Below, in pieces: positions 41,101-54,660 of a stretch of 64,000 nucleotides of DNA (positions within the stretch are counted from its first letter, which is position 1; every line of letters begins with the position of its first letter). Under the pieces are notes generated by a model. That model was not told the origin of the DNA and searched no databases. It worked only from the letters and a program-made list of their open reading frames with translations. The DNA lies in contig JAZARR010000070.1 of assembly GCA_037389465.1 (NCBI GenBank), positions 2,818,501-2,882,500 on the forward strand, read 5' to 3'. Both the position numbers and the translations under genes were made by a program. The stretch comes from Baylisascaris procyonis (Eukaryota > Nematoda > Chromadorea > Rhabditida > Ascarididae).

Positions 41101-44100
41101 GATGATGAAGATGCATCATTAATGTTGCCTAGGGCAATATTCATTGCCTTTGCGAAAATCGCAACGATTTCTTCGAAGGAAATCTCCACATTGCTAATCT
41201 GGAAATTTACATTGAAGTACTTAATGAAGCTTGTATTTAAAATTATTCTGCTCGACCTTTAATTGATATGAAACGTAAGCGTGTAAAATTCTTCAAAAAA
41301 ACTTATGAACTAAAAAGTTCTTGAGGGGATACAACAGATATTGTTTCTATCTGAGCTGTCCACTGACTAGGCCAGTTTAATTCCAATAGCTAATATCTTT
41401 CATTCAGAAAACTACACTTTCCCCAGAAACATAGCTACCAATGCACTTTTAACAACCTTTCAAAGTAGTATCTGCTTTCCTTCATTACATACTTTCATTT
41501 CTATTTCAGCGCTTTGAACACATCGAAGCACAAGTAACTTTAAAATGGTCGTTGAAATGACGTTTATGCAGTGGACAACTTTGGAATTTCAAGCTTCACT
41601 GATGCGAAATTCTTAACGACACATTTTAAAATGAAATGCTTTCGAAACACTTTAAAATACATTTGAAGTGAACTTATTGCTGAAATTCGTTCTTTGGGAA
41701 TGGTGAACTTTCACGCATATTTTATTCAGTTCATCTTTGAGAAGCTTTTCAAATATAATGTAAAAGAAAATATAATACGTAGTTGAGCAGATGTCGTCTT
41801 ACTAATTTATAGCGCAAAATGTTAAGCACCTTATAGTCAAGTTGATAGGTACTTGATAGTCAAGATTGAGAGTCAATTATTGCTGTTCATAGATAACGCT
41901 ATCTTAGCATCGAATGAGAGGGTGTCATGGCATAGTGAGCGATTCACTTCGTTGCACAAATAGTCACACTTTCAATAGTACTGTGCAATTTTCATGCCCA
42001 CCTCATCGATAATCATAAAACATTTGTTTACAACAAATAATGTCATAAAATCTTTCGAAGAAATGAGAATTCGAGAATCGGTATATCTACAAGACTGACA
42101 GAAATGAGGGTGGGGGTAGCGAGGACATGAATAAAAGGAGATGCTTCCTTTGTTTAAATTCGATATATAGCACAGTCTTAGGAAATCGCCGCCGCTTAAG
42201 AAGGTATATACAGTTGCAGCAATTTTTGTTTCGTTTAGGGAAGGGGGAGGGGGGGACTGCATCTCAATAACCGAATCATATACCACAAGTGCAGGTGCGA
42301 CTATCTTCACCACCGCAGTGACCTCGGGAACCGCGTAGTTTCAAACAATGTCTGTTACAAATATGCTGCTGTGGACATCCTGATGATCCGATTCCTGAAG
42401 ATCAGAGTGCTCTTTTTCGATTTTTACGAACAAATTTTTCAAAGTTCGAACTTATAATCGAAAAAAAAAATTCAGCTGAGCTCGCGATCATGATAGCTGT
42501 GATAGACCAAAACAGACCACTTAAACTGGTCACCGTCCTTGTCATAATTCTTTGCTATGCTTTTGAGGTGACGTTTCAGTCAGCAGTTTAATTTTATTCC
42601 TTAAATAACATTCCCTTGCCTGATCACTGTGCAATATTTTTGCATTACTTCTTAAATAGTATACATGAAATGCATATAGGGTCAAGCATAAATTAAGGGT
42701 AATTATGCATTGTTGGAACGGTTCCTTATATGGCACACTACTTAGAGTTGAAGGATAAGGCAAAAAGGTGGATAGATTCAAGAGCAATATTCGAGCGTTA
42801 GCTGCAACACATTTTTCTTATCGTTGGAACTCAAACTCTTCAAGTTTCTTCAAAAGAGTCAATGGATGCTATTTCATTTTTTTTGTTTAGCTTGATCGTA
42901 TGTATTCTGCGTTTTTATATGAAGCTATATATTTCATGTACTTTTTATTTAAGAATAGCGCATTAAAAGAAAGTCGTGTCTGCGATGCATTTGTGCAAGT
43001 TTGCACATCTGCCCGATAGTTTCCACTTGAGAACGAAAGAAGCTAGACTATGGATTTCGTTGGATACAAAGCATACCTCATGGCATTTTTCACTTACGTT
43101 TGTCAAATTCGAACAAAATAACAGAAAAGCAAAGCTATTGAAATATCTATGCAAATTTTAAAAAAGATGAACTTTTCATTTGATGGAATAGTGTTACCAA
43201 AATTGAAACCTCAATGTTCTAGAGATGGTTCATTCAGATAATCAGACCGGGTAAAGCATGAAGGGATTTTTTTTTTTTTTGCATATTTTATTTCTTTTTC
43301 GAAAATTGCGAATTTAGTTTGCTGATTGAGCGCTATGCAATATATGTTGCTCCCTACATACAAAATAGTAACGAACCGCAGTGAAGTATAACTTACTTCT
43401 CGAGGTCCTGGCGTCTGATGATCCGATAACGATAGAAAACAAAAGAAGAAGAACGACGATGTACCTCATATGACAATCACCGCAGACGAACATCGTCAAA
43501 ACAATATAACAAGAGACATTTGATTGCTTCTAACATTGCTTGATACTCTTGTTCGGGTTCAACTGACATTGTTTTCCCTCTGATAAGACGAATTCATCGC
43601 TCGTAAACATTTTACACCCTTACCGCCTCGACATGCTCGAACCACATACTGGGTATGCCAGCTTCAAAAGATGCTCTCAATTCAAATTGTTTTCCACATT
43701 TTCAGTTGAAATACGCTTCAATAATCAGAGATTAAATGTATCTTGTTGTGACATTCTTTAAATACTTGAAAGTAAAAACTTGGAAATAGATATAGGCAAT
43801 AATATTCTATATTACTGTTAATAAAGAGATGATCGAGATTGCGCAATGTGGAATGCAATTTCCCAAGGGCAAACGGTGCTTGCGTTGATACAATCGAAGA
43901 ATGATAGCCTCAACGAAGCAGTGTTCATCAAACTTGTTGTGCGCACTCAGGATCGTTCTATTCAATTTGCGAACGCGATTGCCAATTCCAATCTCATCTT
44001 ACTGAATCGAGCGGATCAACGAAACGAAAGAAGCAATCATGCAAGACTGTTGAAAACCGTAGCCACTCCTTCACATACCATCTTTTTTTATAAAACGAAT

Positions 44101-44786
44101 AAATATGAGATAATTTAAAATACCGTGGTTCCATGTGAGGTGTCGGAACGCATATTATAAAATGAATAGAAAAGCGCAGCAGATCGGCTGGCACATGCAC
44201 AGTTTTCCAATTTCACTCTTGTGACCAGCGAATTTCATAAATCGATAATGAATAACGAGAAATACGCGACCATGCATTGATAGTTTAAATCATTCTATCA
44301 TTCCCATCGTTGCAAGAAGCGACTAAATCGCTAAAGAATTTTATTTAAAATTTGCAAATTTTTGCTCATTTCTAAGTGGAGGAAACTGATTTCAAATTTG
44401 ATGGAACAAAGCGCTAAATGACAGGGGAGATCATTCCAAGGTGCAGAATAAACACCAAATTTCTTAACTCTGGAAAGTGAATAATAATGAAATGGCTTCT
44501 TTATGGGAGAAAGTGGTAAGTTCAATGATTCTAGAAAGACACGAAAACATCTCGAAGAATCTTTTGATTTCTTGCTGATTAACAAAAATGATTCACCTAA
44601 CCCATGGCTGTCACAAAGCGGCATCATTTCTCTGATTTTGTTTATTGTTTATGCGTTCACATCGACTGTATCCTGCTGATGCAGAGGCGCTCGAAAAACA
44701 AGGGAAAACGCCGATAGTGAGACAAATCGGCCGCAAAAACTGCCCATATCCATGTCTTCTTATAGGAACTCGTCGTGCGTATTATC
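35169..44786. other. Long intergenic region, no supported gene
   Basis: About 9.6 kb. Contents seen: a 14-bp palindrome (GCAGTGATCACTGC, 35872), repeated ACCACTACTCGT near 35522 and 35690, a GC-richer block at 36115-36780 with long plus-strand open frames that would need a frameshift to join, a TTCA-type repeat field (37861-38290), a 9-bp-stem hairpin at 37814-37833, and a G-rich stretch near 42237-42256. An ATG-initiated 90-codon frame at 43846-44118 has ordinary codon use, but its complement is also open and no family is recognised. The DNA just before 44787 is the likely promoter of collagen gene 2. Confidence 0.5.
37861..38290. repeat. Degenerate TTCA/ATTCA repeat field
   Basis: About 430 bp made largely of ATTCA, TTCATTCA and ATTCAATTCA units with interruptions. 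It produces the long Ser/His/Ile-rich open frame at 37990-38232, which should not be read as a gene. Confidence 0.85.
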
Positions 44787-44794
44787 TATAAAAG
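44787..44794 (+). promoter_or_regulatory. TATA box of collagen gene 2
   Basis: TATAAAAG 54-61 bp before the conserved start codon, matching the position of the TATA element of collagen gene 1. Confidence 0.6.
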
Positions 44795-44847
44795 CATCAT
44801 ATTACGCCAAAAGCGCACTCTCGCTCTATTTGAAGGTTCTATCAACT

Positions 44848-46401
44848 ATGGATCTCAACGGTCGTATAAAAGCGTATCGCTTCGTTGCTTATTCGGCGGT
44901 TGCTTTCTCGGTGGTTGCGGTACTATCTGTATGCATCACTCTACCTATGGTTTACAACTACGTAAATCAAATTCGTCGTCATATGCATAATGAAGTGGTC
45001 TTCTGCAAGGTATGAAACCGTTTTAATTTCATTCGGCTTTAATGACTATAGTTAATGACTATAGTTAACGAGACTACTGGTTAATGGGCTGCAAAATATA
45101 GGGTTTCATTTAGCTATATTGACATTAAACGCCGTTTATTTAGCAAGTGCGCTTTTTTTGCTCCTTGCAGAATGCTTGCAGCAACTTTCCAACTAATACT
45201 GAGATTTGCACTCAAAAACAATGAAGTATTCATAACTGCAGCATTGTAATGAAAGTTTCTCAATATTTGTTTGTTGTGAAACGAATCAGAAATTCGCGCA
45301 ATTTTTCCTGAGTACATAACCTTCTTAGATTACAGGGGACAGCAAAGGACATTTGGTCAGAAGTGCACGATTTAAGGAATAGCGCAGTATCGCGAAACCG
45401 CACTGCCCGTCAAGCTCCGGGCTGTGAAGCGTGCTGTGTTCCTGGTCCTGCTGGCCCGCCTGGGCCTGCAGGTAATCCAGGAAGAGCTGGAAAGCCCGGC
45501 GCTTCAGGCACCTCAGGAAAAGCTGGGCGCGCTCCAGTGCAGCCTTGTGAACCCCAGACGCCTCCTCCGTGTAAACCTTGTCCTGGAGGACCTCCCGGGC
45601 CTCCTGGAGCCCCAGGGCAGCCCGGAGAACCAGGACCAGATGGACCACCAGGGGCCAATGGAGCAAATGCTATAGCAGGGCCACCTGGTCCAAAGGGCCC
45701 ACCTGGGCCTGTCGGAGAGCCGGGATATCCAGGGCCTGTTGGAGATAATGGAGCACCAGGGCCCAGCGAGGAAATCACTCCTGGACCGCCTGGACCCACA
45801 GGTGAGTATGACGACACCGTTCAGATTCAACATTCGCGTATTTTTATAAGACGATCTAAGGTGAAGAGGTTGGAAGTTGGCGATAACTGCCCATATTATC
45901 ATCAAAATTTCTTCCAGCTCCTAATGCTTTCGCATGGCCATACTTTCAGTGGGGATATCCAAGGATCAATAATAAGCGCAGAAGGGTATTGCTCTAAGTT
46001 AAAATTTTCATTCGTGTTGAATGACAATGGCAAAGATAATTTTTTTTCCAATCTTTTAACTTAAAAAAGCGAACGGTAGGTACAGTTTTCCAAAGAATTA
46101 CCAACCCCGTTTTGTGAAATGAACAACTTGAAATGAGGTCGTTCCATCGACTGATTGCCTTGCAGGAGACGCTGGGCCACCAGGACCAGCAGGACCTCCG
46201 GGAAATCCAGGCGCCGATGGAATTCCAGGTCCAGCAGGACCGCCGGGACCACCTGGGCAAGATGGCCAAGCGGGCGCTGATGGTGCACCTGGTCAACCTG
46301 GACCCGCTGGAACGCAAGGTCCACCTGGCGAAAGAGGTATCTGTCCCAAATACTGTGCCATCGATGGTGGTGTCTTCTTCGAGGACGGAACTCGTCGCTA
46401 A
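44848..46401 (+). CDS. Cuticle collagen, gene 2
   Basis: Paralogue of collagen gene 1. Exons 44848-45009, 45336-45801 and 46166-46401 join in frame into 287 residues. Exon 1 (54 codons) and the last exon (236 nt) have exactly the same lengths as in gene 1; the middle exon is 42 nt shorter. The N-terminus [20 protein letters not shown] is nearly identical to gene 1. Cleavage site R-T-A-R (76-79), then CEACCVPG, a first Gly-X-Y block of eight triplets interrupted by [17 protein letters not shown], a second long Gly-X-Y region, and the end [20 protein letters not shown]. The start at 44848 was chosen by alignment with gene 1, although an in-frame ATG exists upstream at 44752. Introns are 326 and 364 bp, GT-AG. 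Poly(A) signal AATAAA at 46472. The coding part is far richer in G+C than its flanks. Confidence 0.97.
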
Positions 46402-49400
46402 ATTGTTCATCTCAACAATTCCCACTGTCTTTCATCGCATGATTTCGCAATATTTTCTTTTTCACATTACAAATAAATCCACCTCGAATATTCTGCATTC
46501 TTCTGTAACATAAGTGATGAAACAGCTTATCATTTCAAACGAGGAAGTTACTATAGTTGAGAAGGTAAACACTAGATCACAAGCAGCATATTGGAAGATC
46601 AATATCGCAACTTCACACTGAATGCCCTACAAGAGCATGCGTTAAATGATATTTCACTGTTGCAACTTTGATTCAATAAAAAATAATCCGAACTTTACGA
46701 ATCACGAGGGCGTAAATTCACTGTGATGAAGCACAGTTCGATGCGGCACGATTGTAAATGTATCGTATGCTGACGATTGCTTCATCAAAGCACCGATTGG
46801 TTCTTATATTCATTTTACGCATATTAAAGCCAACAATGAATTTATTAATGATTTGACGAGTAGGAACGCAAACAGTTTCCATAATAAATAGCAATTTTGA
46901 AATATCTGAAATGAGATGCTTCTAGACTTTTGTTCTTGTGAATGAGAGCAAACTTCGTGAAACTTTCACTTTTTGAAGGGTTCTTACATTTTCCGATAAA
47001 AACTTATTATTATCTAGGAAATAATTTGCTAACGAACCTAAGCAATCAGTGAAATTGTTCACTGCAATCAATGCTGCTATAACTCCCGATTTCGGCTAAT
47101 GATGAATGCAGTTGATTTAAGCAGTTTATTTTCGGTTTTGATTCTTTTGCCTTTGTTTTTATCATCTTCTCTCAATTTCGGCCATAAAGCTTGGCTGGAG
47201 CAAATTTTCATAACTTGTTGCAAGTTCAATAGCTAATTTTTTTCCTAATTACGTGATTCAAAATGGTCCTCAATGATTACTCGTATTTGCCCTCATCGTT
47301 TTGTTCATGATTTTGCCGTTCTCTTTTCGAAAACTTCTGATCCCAAATGTTAATAGAGTTGGGAAAGGAATTCGGATGTGGCAGCCATAGATCTGCGCAT
47401 ATATTATAATGAGACTAAAAGGTTACTGAGAACTTGTATATCCAAGAGTTATCGAAGTGGATTGTCATTTCTTAACTCACTTGCACATATATTAAAAGCG
47501 ATTCAAGGAAATGTCCACCAATTATCGAATTTTGAAATTATAAAAGTTCAAATTCACCATAAACCTTTCAATTATTTCTCATAGTAGCACTTTTAATGAT
47601 AAATTCATTAGCCTGAATTATAAACGTTATTATTTACATTTTTCTGCTTGAATCAATTGATCCATTAGCATTGCTCTACAATACCGATTTTGTACGGATG
47701 GTATTGACTATGAAACTGAAAGTCACTTCACTTTAGGCTTAAAACTGCGACCATTTAATTAGTGGTTGCTGATGTATTTTCTTATTCTGTCCAATTGAAG
47801 CCTCTTCTTACCTGCTCGTATAAATGACCGTGTTTATCTCTCTCTTGAAGTAAATTAATTACCTATTTTCAAGGAGGATAGAAATATAGCAAACGAAATT
47901 TTGAGGCAAACGCTTTCCTCGAATCGCTCATGATCACCATGATTTGTTGCATTCGGTTCCGATGTTAGTGAAACGACTAGCTGCAGAAATCGGCTCTTTA
48001 ATAAGTGAAGTTAATACTGCTGTTTTTGAAAATTCTTGATCTATTATCATTGAGGGAATAGTTTCCGAGATTTGCTTGGCATTTTTATTCTGCTAACTCG
48101 AAATCTTAACTGAATGAAATTTAGCGAAAATTTGAAAGTTTGTGATCGATAAATGATTGATTGAGTTGCTGATGCGAGAAATTTGATTTTATATGCCTTA
48201 TGTAACGATAGCTGATTAGATTATGGAGATTTCTGCTTGATCGAGTGTGAAAATAGCGGAAAAGGCGTATAAGCTTTCGTGAAAAATTGAGTCGCAATTT
48301 GCTTTAGTTGAAGAAAGTTGGATAGGAATTCAATTTTTGTATGAGACAAATTCTTATGCTCTAATCATTTCATAGAGCTACATACTAGGAATTGAAAGAG
48401 TAACACAACTTCTAGGAAAATTTCTATCTTGGATTGCTCTACGAGCCGATGCATTGTGAGGATTTGTTGTTTACATTTGGTTTCCTTCAACAAATAAAAT
48501 CGGTTAGATGAAACTGGTTATCACTGATTGTGCCATGATATCAGCTTTTGCATTTCAAAAAGTAGCCTATGGTTTTCACCGCCTGCGGTTTACCGCATAT
48601 TAACCAGATGTGTTATGATATGTATATTTCTAAATGCTCTTTGATCTTTTTATTTATAACTTTGTTATTACTGCTTAGAGTTTTTCATCACGGTCTACAA
48701 AGCGCTTTCGACTTTATGCGTTGAGCGCACAGTTTAATGTTCATGGCCACAGGGCAGTTAATGATTCAGTCAGCAGTTTGCATAGCTAGCTGAAGGCATA
48801 TCTGCAGTGAATAAATCAAAAGGAAAACCTCCACTCTATTTTCAACTACAACGGCAACGAGTCTTCACGTGAAATAAATATAATCTCGTAATATTGACTG
48901 AAACGATAGTGCAGACTCGAAGAATTTGTTTGAGGCGCATAAATAAAGCGGAAGCGAAACATTCTACACACAACAACTTCAAATTACATTCAACACCTAT
49001 ATGACGATGAAACTTTTTTGAATGGTCTCATTTTGCACATGCTCTATATTGCGAATCAAAATTCGATGCCAACACATATTATAACTCCAACGTCATGAGC
49101 GCAATCCTGTGATTCTTAGATGTGGTCACAGCATATTATCAAATTTCAACAGTATTCATTTAAAAACATGAGTTGCGTACTTTCTGAATGCTTAATGGGG
49201 AAGCTAAACACCATAACCATTCAAAAAGATCATTCAGCGACACAACTGTTCGATGGGGGTGGTATTTAGAAGCCAACTGATTTTCAGATCATTTGCAAAC
49301 GATTAACGAGTTTAAAACGTCATCTATTTTTATAAAAAAATGCACATATCATTTTCGACAAATACGTCATACTCAGCACACCTGCTATTTGCGCTATATT

Positions 49401-52379
49401 ACGAGGAAAATTGCATAAGCGCAAACGATTCGATCAGCAAACGAATTTGCTTCAGAAATATCAGAAAGAGTGTGTCAGCAAATGGATTGACATTTAGTAT
49501 CGGAGATGGGGAAGCTAAGAAATAGAGTAATCGTTTCCAATGCGACAAACAGTTCGACCGAAAACAAGTGGTAAAAATTATTGCAAAATGAGCAACTTGA
49601 ACCTCGTGTTTTTTCTTCAATATATATCACTCATCACTAAACGTATAGCACAGTTTCTTCAGAATGCGCATATTGCAAGTACCCCTCTCGTTTTTTTGAA
49701 GTATTTCAAAATGCTAATATGCAACGAGAGAAAGTACAGATGGCGACGGAATCAATATTAGGCAAATTCTATTTGGCTAGTGATAGTATGGAAAAGTGCA
49801 ATAAGCATTGCAGCACATTTGAGAGGATTTGATAATCTAATATAACGAATCTGTGAAATATGTCCTTATCTAGCATGCAATGATTTCATAGTGCATTGAG
49901 CTTACTACTGCTTGCCAGTACTCTCTAAACGCCTCTTTAAACAATCAACTTAAGCAATTTTCATCCAAAAAAATTTAATTTAACAAAGTGATGGCTATGT
50001 CGAGTACATGCGTGCTCTACGTATCTAAAGATTCTAAAGACTGCATAGAAATTGTCAACCTTTTTTGTGCAAAGTTTTTCATATTATTTTAAGTTTTTAT
50101 TTGTTTCTCATGCCTCTGTTAAGTTTAAGCTCGAGTTTTATTTCATCAATTCCCCCTGAAATTTTTCATGTCTTTTGAACTTTGTCGATTATGTCTATCT
50201 GAGGATATTCGTGTACCTGTGCACATCGAACTATTCGCATAAATTCCTACAAGATAATTTCATCTTTGATTTTATATTTTCTTCTGTGTATCTTTGAGCT
50301 AGCATTGCTCTTTCGATAACAGATATAGAAAGATGGAAAAAGGGTAGAAAAAGCTTTTTAAAGTGCCATTATACATCCATAAAATTTGCACGAAATCAGT
50401 TTTATGCGGGTAATCTTTTCAGCAACGCTCAAAGAGAACTTGAATAATTAATTCGTTATGATGCTATATATATATATGAAAGCTGCCCAATTAGAATGAA
50501 GAGATGATGCTATTATAGTGTGATGAAATTAAATATTAACTCTTTTCTCGGCAATAAGGTCTTTTATTGAATAAAACTAGTGATAATTATATTTTTGTTT
50601 GCAAACACTTTTATGATCACTGACCATTCAACTAGTTATAAAAGAAACTCTCGATATTTGTAGTGGAAGGAAAGATATTATTCACTTTTGTTACTTGCTA
50701 TATGTGCGTAGAACAGGAAATGAGGGAAGTTGAGGAAATGGAATTTAGCGTGTTCGAATAGAATGATGATGGTCCGAGATAAGACACCAATCGGTGTTAC
50801 TGTTTTCCGGCAATGCTTATTCCCTGAATGATTGAGCAGCAAACTCCACTAACTGCAGAAACGCTCTAATATGCAATATTTACGAAGTGGTTTATCAATT
50901 TTTTGAAAGGAAAGCTTCATCAGTGCTCAACGCAATGACAAGATATTAGTTTCATAGTTGACGCCATAGAGTTGACCATGAGCATTGACTAGAGCAGTAG
51001 TCGACTTTGATGGTGGGTTTGATATGAAGAAAACATGGAGTTGGCAAATTTTCAACTCATATAGTCGTTTAAAATTTTGCTAGAAAATTCCCTTCGGCGA
51101 TACTGCTTTGGCAAGCATTCACTTATATTCGCTAACATCAGTTAGTGATCGAAATATGCGATTTACTTAAGATGTAGTTTAATCGCCTATGTCGAATTTC
51201 ATTGGCATCCATTGTGTTTTCAAGGAGATCAAATTTTGAGACAAGGTAAGTTGCATTATTGAGCGGCTGCAACCTTAAAACTGCCAGATTGATATAACCA
51301 ATCTATTTCGCATGAACGCACAACGTTCGCTGTTTGTGTTCGTGTTGTATGCGATAGGCGATCTGGCTGTTCGGTAAAACTCAAAATGTATCAGTCTCCT
51401 TATGCATTGTCACTTGTCTTTGAAAGCAGGCTACTTCTCGAAAATTGGTAAGATTCTTCTGTTAAAAATTGTGCGCTTACCCTCAAGATCTCCGCATCGC
51501 GCCCGCTACCTTTCTGGACATGGTCACTGCTGCATCTGTTATTTCAAAGAGTGCGCCAGTTTGAAGAAACTTCAAGTGTAGATGTCACAGTATACCATTT
51601 TTACGATCATTGCGCTGATCGATCTACAAAAAAAATCGCATTAATACTGCACATACTGTGCACCAACCGGTTGCACATAAAAGTACTGTGCGATGTCAAT
51701 TAATACGTTGTCAACATTATGAGATTCTGCAAAAAAACATAGCAGAAGAAGCTTCAAGTATTGCGCATTCTAACCGCATTACCTATTATGACGTTATTCT
51801 ATCCAACAGTGAAAGGTGCAAAGTAATTTTTGCAATTTTTCCATCGTCAGTTTTCTGTTTCCAGCGACACGCAGAATTCCAAGAAAGAGCTTCATAACAG
51901 TGAGATTACTCTTGGTGGGATCGTGAGTTTGAAAAATGCGCGAACAATGGGAAGTGCTTTTTTATATCACTGCTTATCGTCTAAAGTCATTGATGACAAA
52001 TTATTTCCATTGATCCCACTAGTGACTTCATGTTATTGCCCATCATTTGAAATGTACTGTTGAATCCCTAATATATGTGTTTATCTATTGGAAAAATACT
52101 CCAGCTTAAATAATGGTTTGTGAATTAGAGGATTCGTATACGTTAAGCTCAGAAAATCGTATTGTTTTGATGTATCACTATTGTTCGGTTGTTAAAATTG
52201 CTTATGTAGCGCTCAATTCACTGTTTTCTTTTTATTATCCTACGATAATTTACTTAATTTACTTTAATCGGCAAAGCATTCATTAAGAATAAATGTCTCT
52301 TCATATCACTACCATTTCCATTTAGCTGAAATTATAAGGTTGCGTGAATGTTAGGATATTTGGGCTCGTCTTCTGCGCA
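46402..52379. other. Gene-poor DNA, nothing supported
   Basis: AT-rich sequence after collagen gene 2 (poly(A) signal at 46472). Open frames are at chance level. A plus-strand segment at 51310-51375 reads as a short signal-peptide-like start (MNAQRSLFVFVLYAIGDLAV) before GTAAAA, but I could not find a convincing continuation. Confidence 0.6.
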
Positions 52380-54660
52380 TCGGATACTGATGAGTCAAGT
52401 CATCGTTGTTCCATTCAAGAGGAGAGTTCCGACCTGCTGCACCATCCTCGTCCCGATGAGGCCACTGGTTGGAATGACTCGGTAGGGCGAAGCCAAAGAG
52501 TTTGATCGGAGCCTCTTAAGACCGACCGTGCAATAAGCAATACTAAACGATGATTTTCTGAGCATTATGCTAAATTTGTTTGGAGAAATTTGCGATGATT
52601 TGAAAACAATGTGGTTTGACCGAACATACTTAGAAATAACTTCTTTGAGCATGACAAGAAAATTCATAGCTAGCTAAAGATGGCTTCCTAGAGCATAAAT
52701 AGAAGAAAATCCATAGGTCGTAGAGTGAATCGTGTACGTCATTCGCTTTTTAAATCACACAAATATCAACGATCTTTGTTTCATGCTATAAAAAAATGAA
52801 AGAAAAATTGTCTTTTCAGCGCTGCATAGAAATTTCCGGTTTCAAATAATGTCACGCATGAATACAACATAGTATGCCCTTTTTACTCTGAAAATTGCTC
52901 TTTATGTTCATTGTTTTTATGAACACGTCGACTCTACTTGTTTCTAAGGTTCATGGACAAAGGAGCTGCGGTCTTTTCGAGGTGGGAATGTGCTGAAATC
53001 GTCTAGACCAGAAGTTTTATTCATCATTGTGAGTTAGCGCTTCTAAACTAACAGATTTTAGAATTGGATTCATTGCGTATCCTTAGATTTGCCTGCAATA
53101 ATCATATTGCTATTTTTTGTAAGCCTGAGTAGTGTTTGAAGTGCTCTTTATTATGGAAATGTACTTGTAACTTTTTTTTGCACCTTGAAAGTTGTAAATT
53201 CAATTTTTGAAGAAACCTCGCACAAACAAATTTTTATCATCGAAAATTCGCGATGATAAGAAAACTTCCCGTCGAGGAACACAACAACTCTTAAAAAACA
53301 TCTCAGCAGTAAATTACGCCTACTTTTTAAAGTACAAGACAAGCTTCCTAACAAATCGCTAATCGTCCTTTCATGAATGTTGATCATTGAGTGCGAATTC
53401 AGTTGTGTATCCTACCGGCTGTTCTCTTTATAGCGTGTAGCAACTTTTTCATTGCAGTAATACCACCATTTGTGATGCTCTTCTTACTGCTGAGCCATAA
53501 ATACTTGTGCATTAACTATTATGTAAGCTATTGAGATTTTATAGGTATTAGCTAAGCGATGTTAAGGAGTTCAGAGCTACTAGTACAATACTATATTAGA
53601 CGATTAGCTCAATTAGAGCAGCTTGAACGTTAATATGTTTGCTTGTAAGGTGTGAGTAAGAATAAGAATTACCGTAATTGCCTCACTACAAACCCATTTG
53701 AGCAGAGGACTCTTCGAACGAACACTTTTTCTGGAAAGTCAAAAAACGAGTCAGCAAGTCCTCTTCTGGATGTCAGGTATTTCTTGGACATAAGCATCTT
53801 TCCTTTGAAGCATCTTTAGTCAGATGTACATCCAAGTGTCTGGCTAAGAATTACAAAATTTGGTAAAGTAACATTAACATTCCTCATAGAATTAATGCTT
53901 AACAATGCGTGCAAATGGAAGCACAAATGTCATATATTGATATAAATATGAATATAAACGTATAAATATCAATACAAATATTAATAAATAAATAAGTATA
54001 TACTATTCATGAAATGGAAACAATTCTGAAATCAAATGCAATAATATAAGTAGATCTAAGTTTATGCTTGGCCAGTCCGTTCATTACGGCTGTAATTGAT
54101 ATACGTCTTTCACAGATGTTCACTCATCCCGTCCTTTTATTTATTAATTCGTCTCCAGAATATGCTATACGATTCGCCCAACAGCAATCAACGAATTACT
54201 TCACCACGTGCAACTGCTGCTAGAAACATGGCCATGAGTAAGATGGCTACCGCTATTGGGATTGTCCATCATCGTATTTCATCTTTAGGATTTAAGCTCT
54301 GCGATGTTCGAGCACAAAATTTGGTGCTGAGAGGAGGGCTTAAAGATAACTGTACGAATAGATAGATGTGCACCTGAGCACTGATGAGTTCCGCTTATCG
54401 AAAAGTGACCTGAAGATATGCAACGAAAACATTGTTCGACCTCAATCCCGTTGCTCGCCAATGATCATTGGCAGCGATGGCAATGGCCGTACCCTTGAGT
54501 CCGATGGGATTAGCCCAACAGGATTCGTTTGTACTGTTGACTCCCCATACCAGTAATCTACTGATCCTTGGAACTCCATGCCGCAAAATTTCAGCGCATC
54601 ATTACACCCCGATCGCCTTTTGGCAATGATCGGCAAAACGGGCGCAAACTAAGCGCCTGG
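52380..54660. other. Two GC-rich islands of unknown nature
   Basis: At 52380-52515 and 54440-54660 the base composition rises sharply. Both islands are open in several frames on both strands. The first gives MSQVIVVPFKRRVPTCCTIL on plus and KLFGFALPSHSNQWPHRDED on minus. The second gives, on minus, YWYGES followed by NPVGLIPSD, which resembles the end of an SH3 domain, but other frames read equally well. No reliable splice pattern was found. They may be isolated exons, structured RNA or old insertions. Confidence 0.3.

Noticed and set aside
41972..42313. 113-codon minus-strand frame.
   Set aside because: No splice context, no family, low-complexity proline run from a G-rich tract; length is within chance for this composition.
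52395..52515. Resemblance of GCAGGTCGGAAC...TCATCAGTA (minus) to the SRP RNA helix 8 core.
   Set aside because: Spacing between the two motifs is far too long and no Alu-domain or tetraloop helix was seen.
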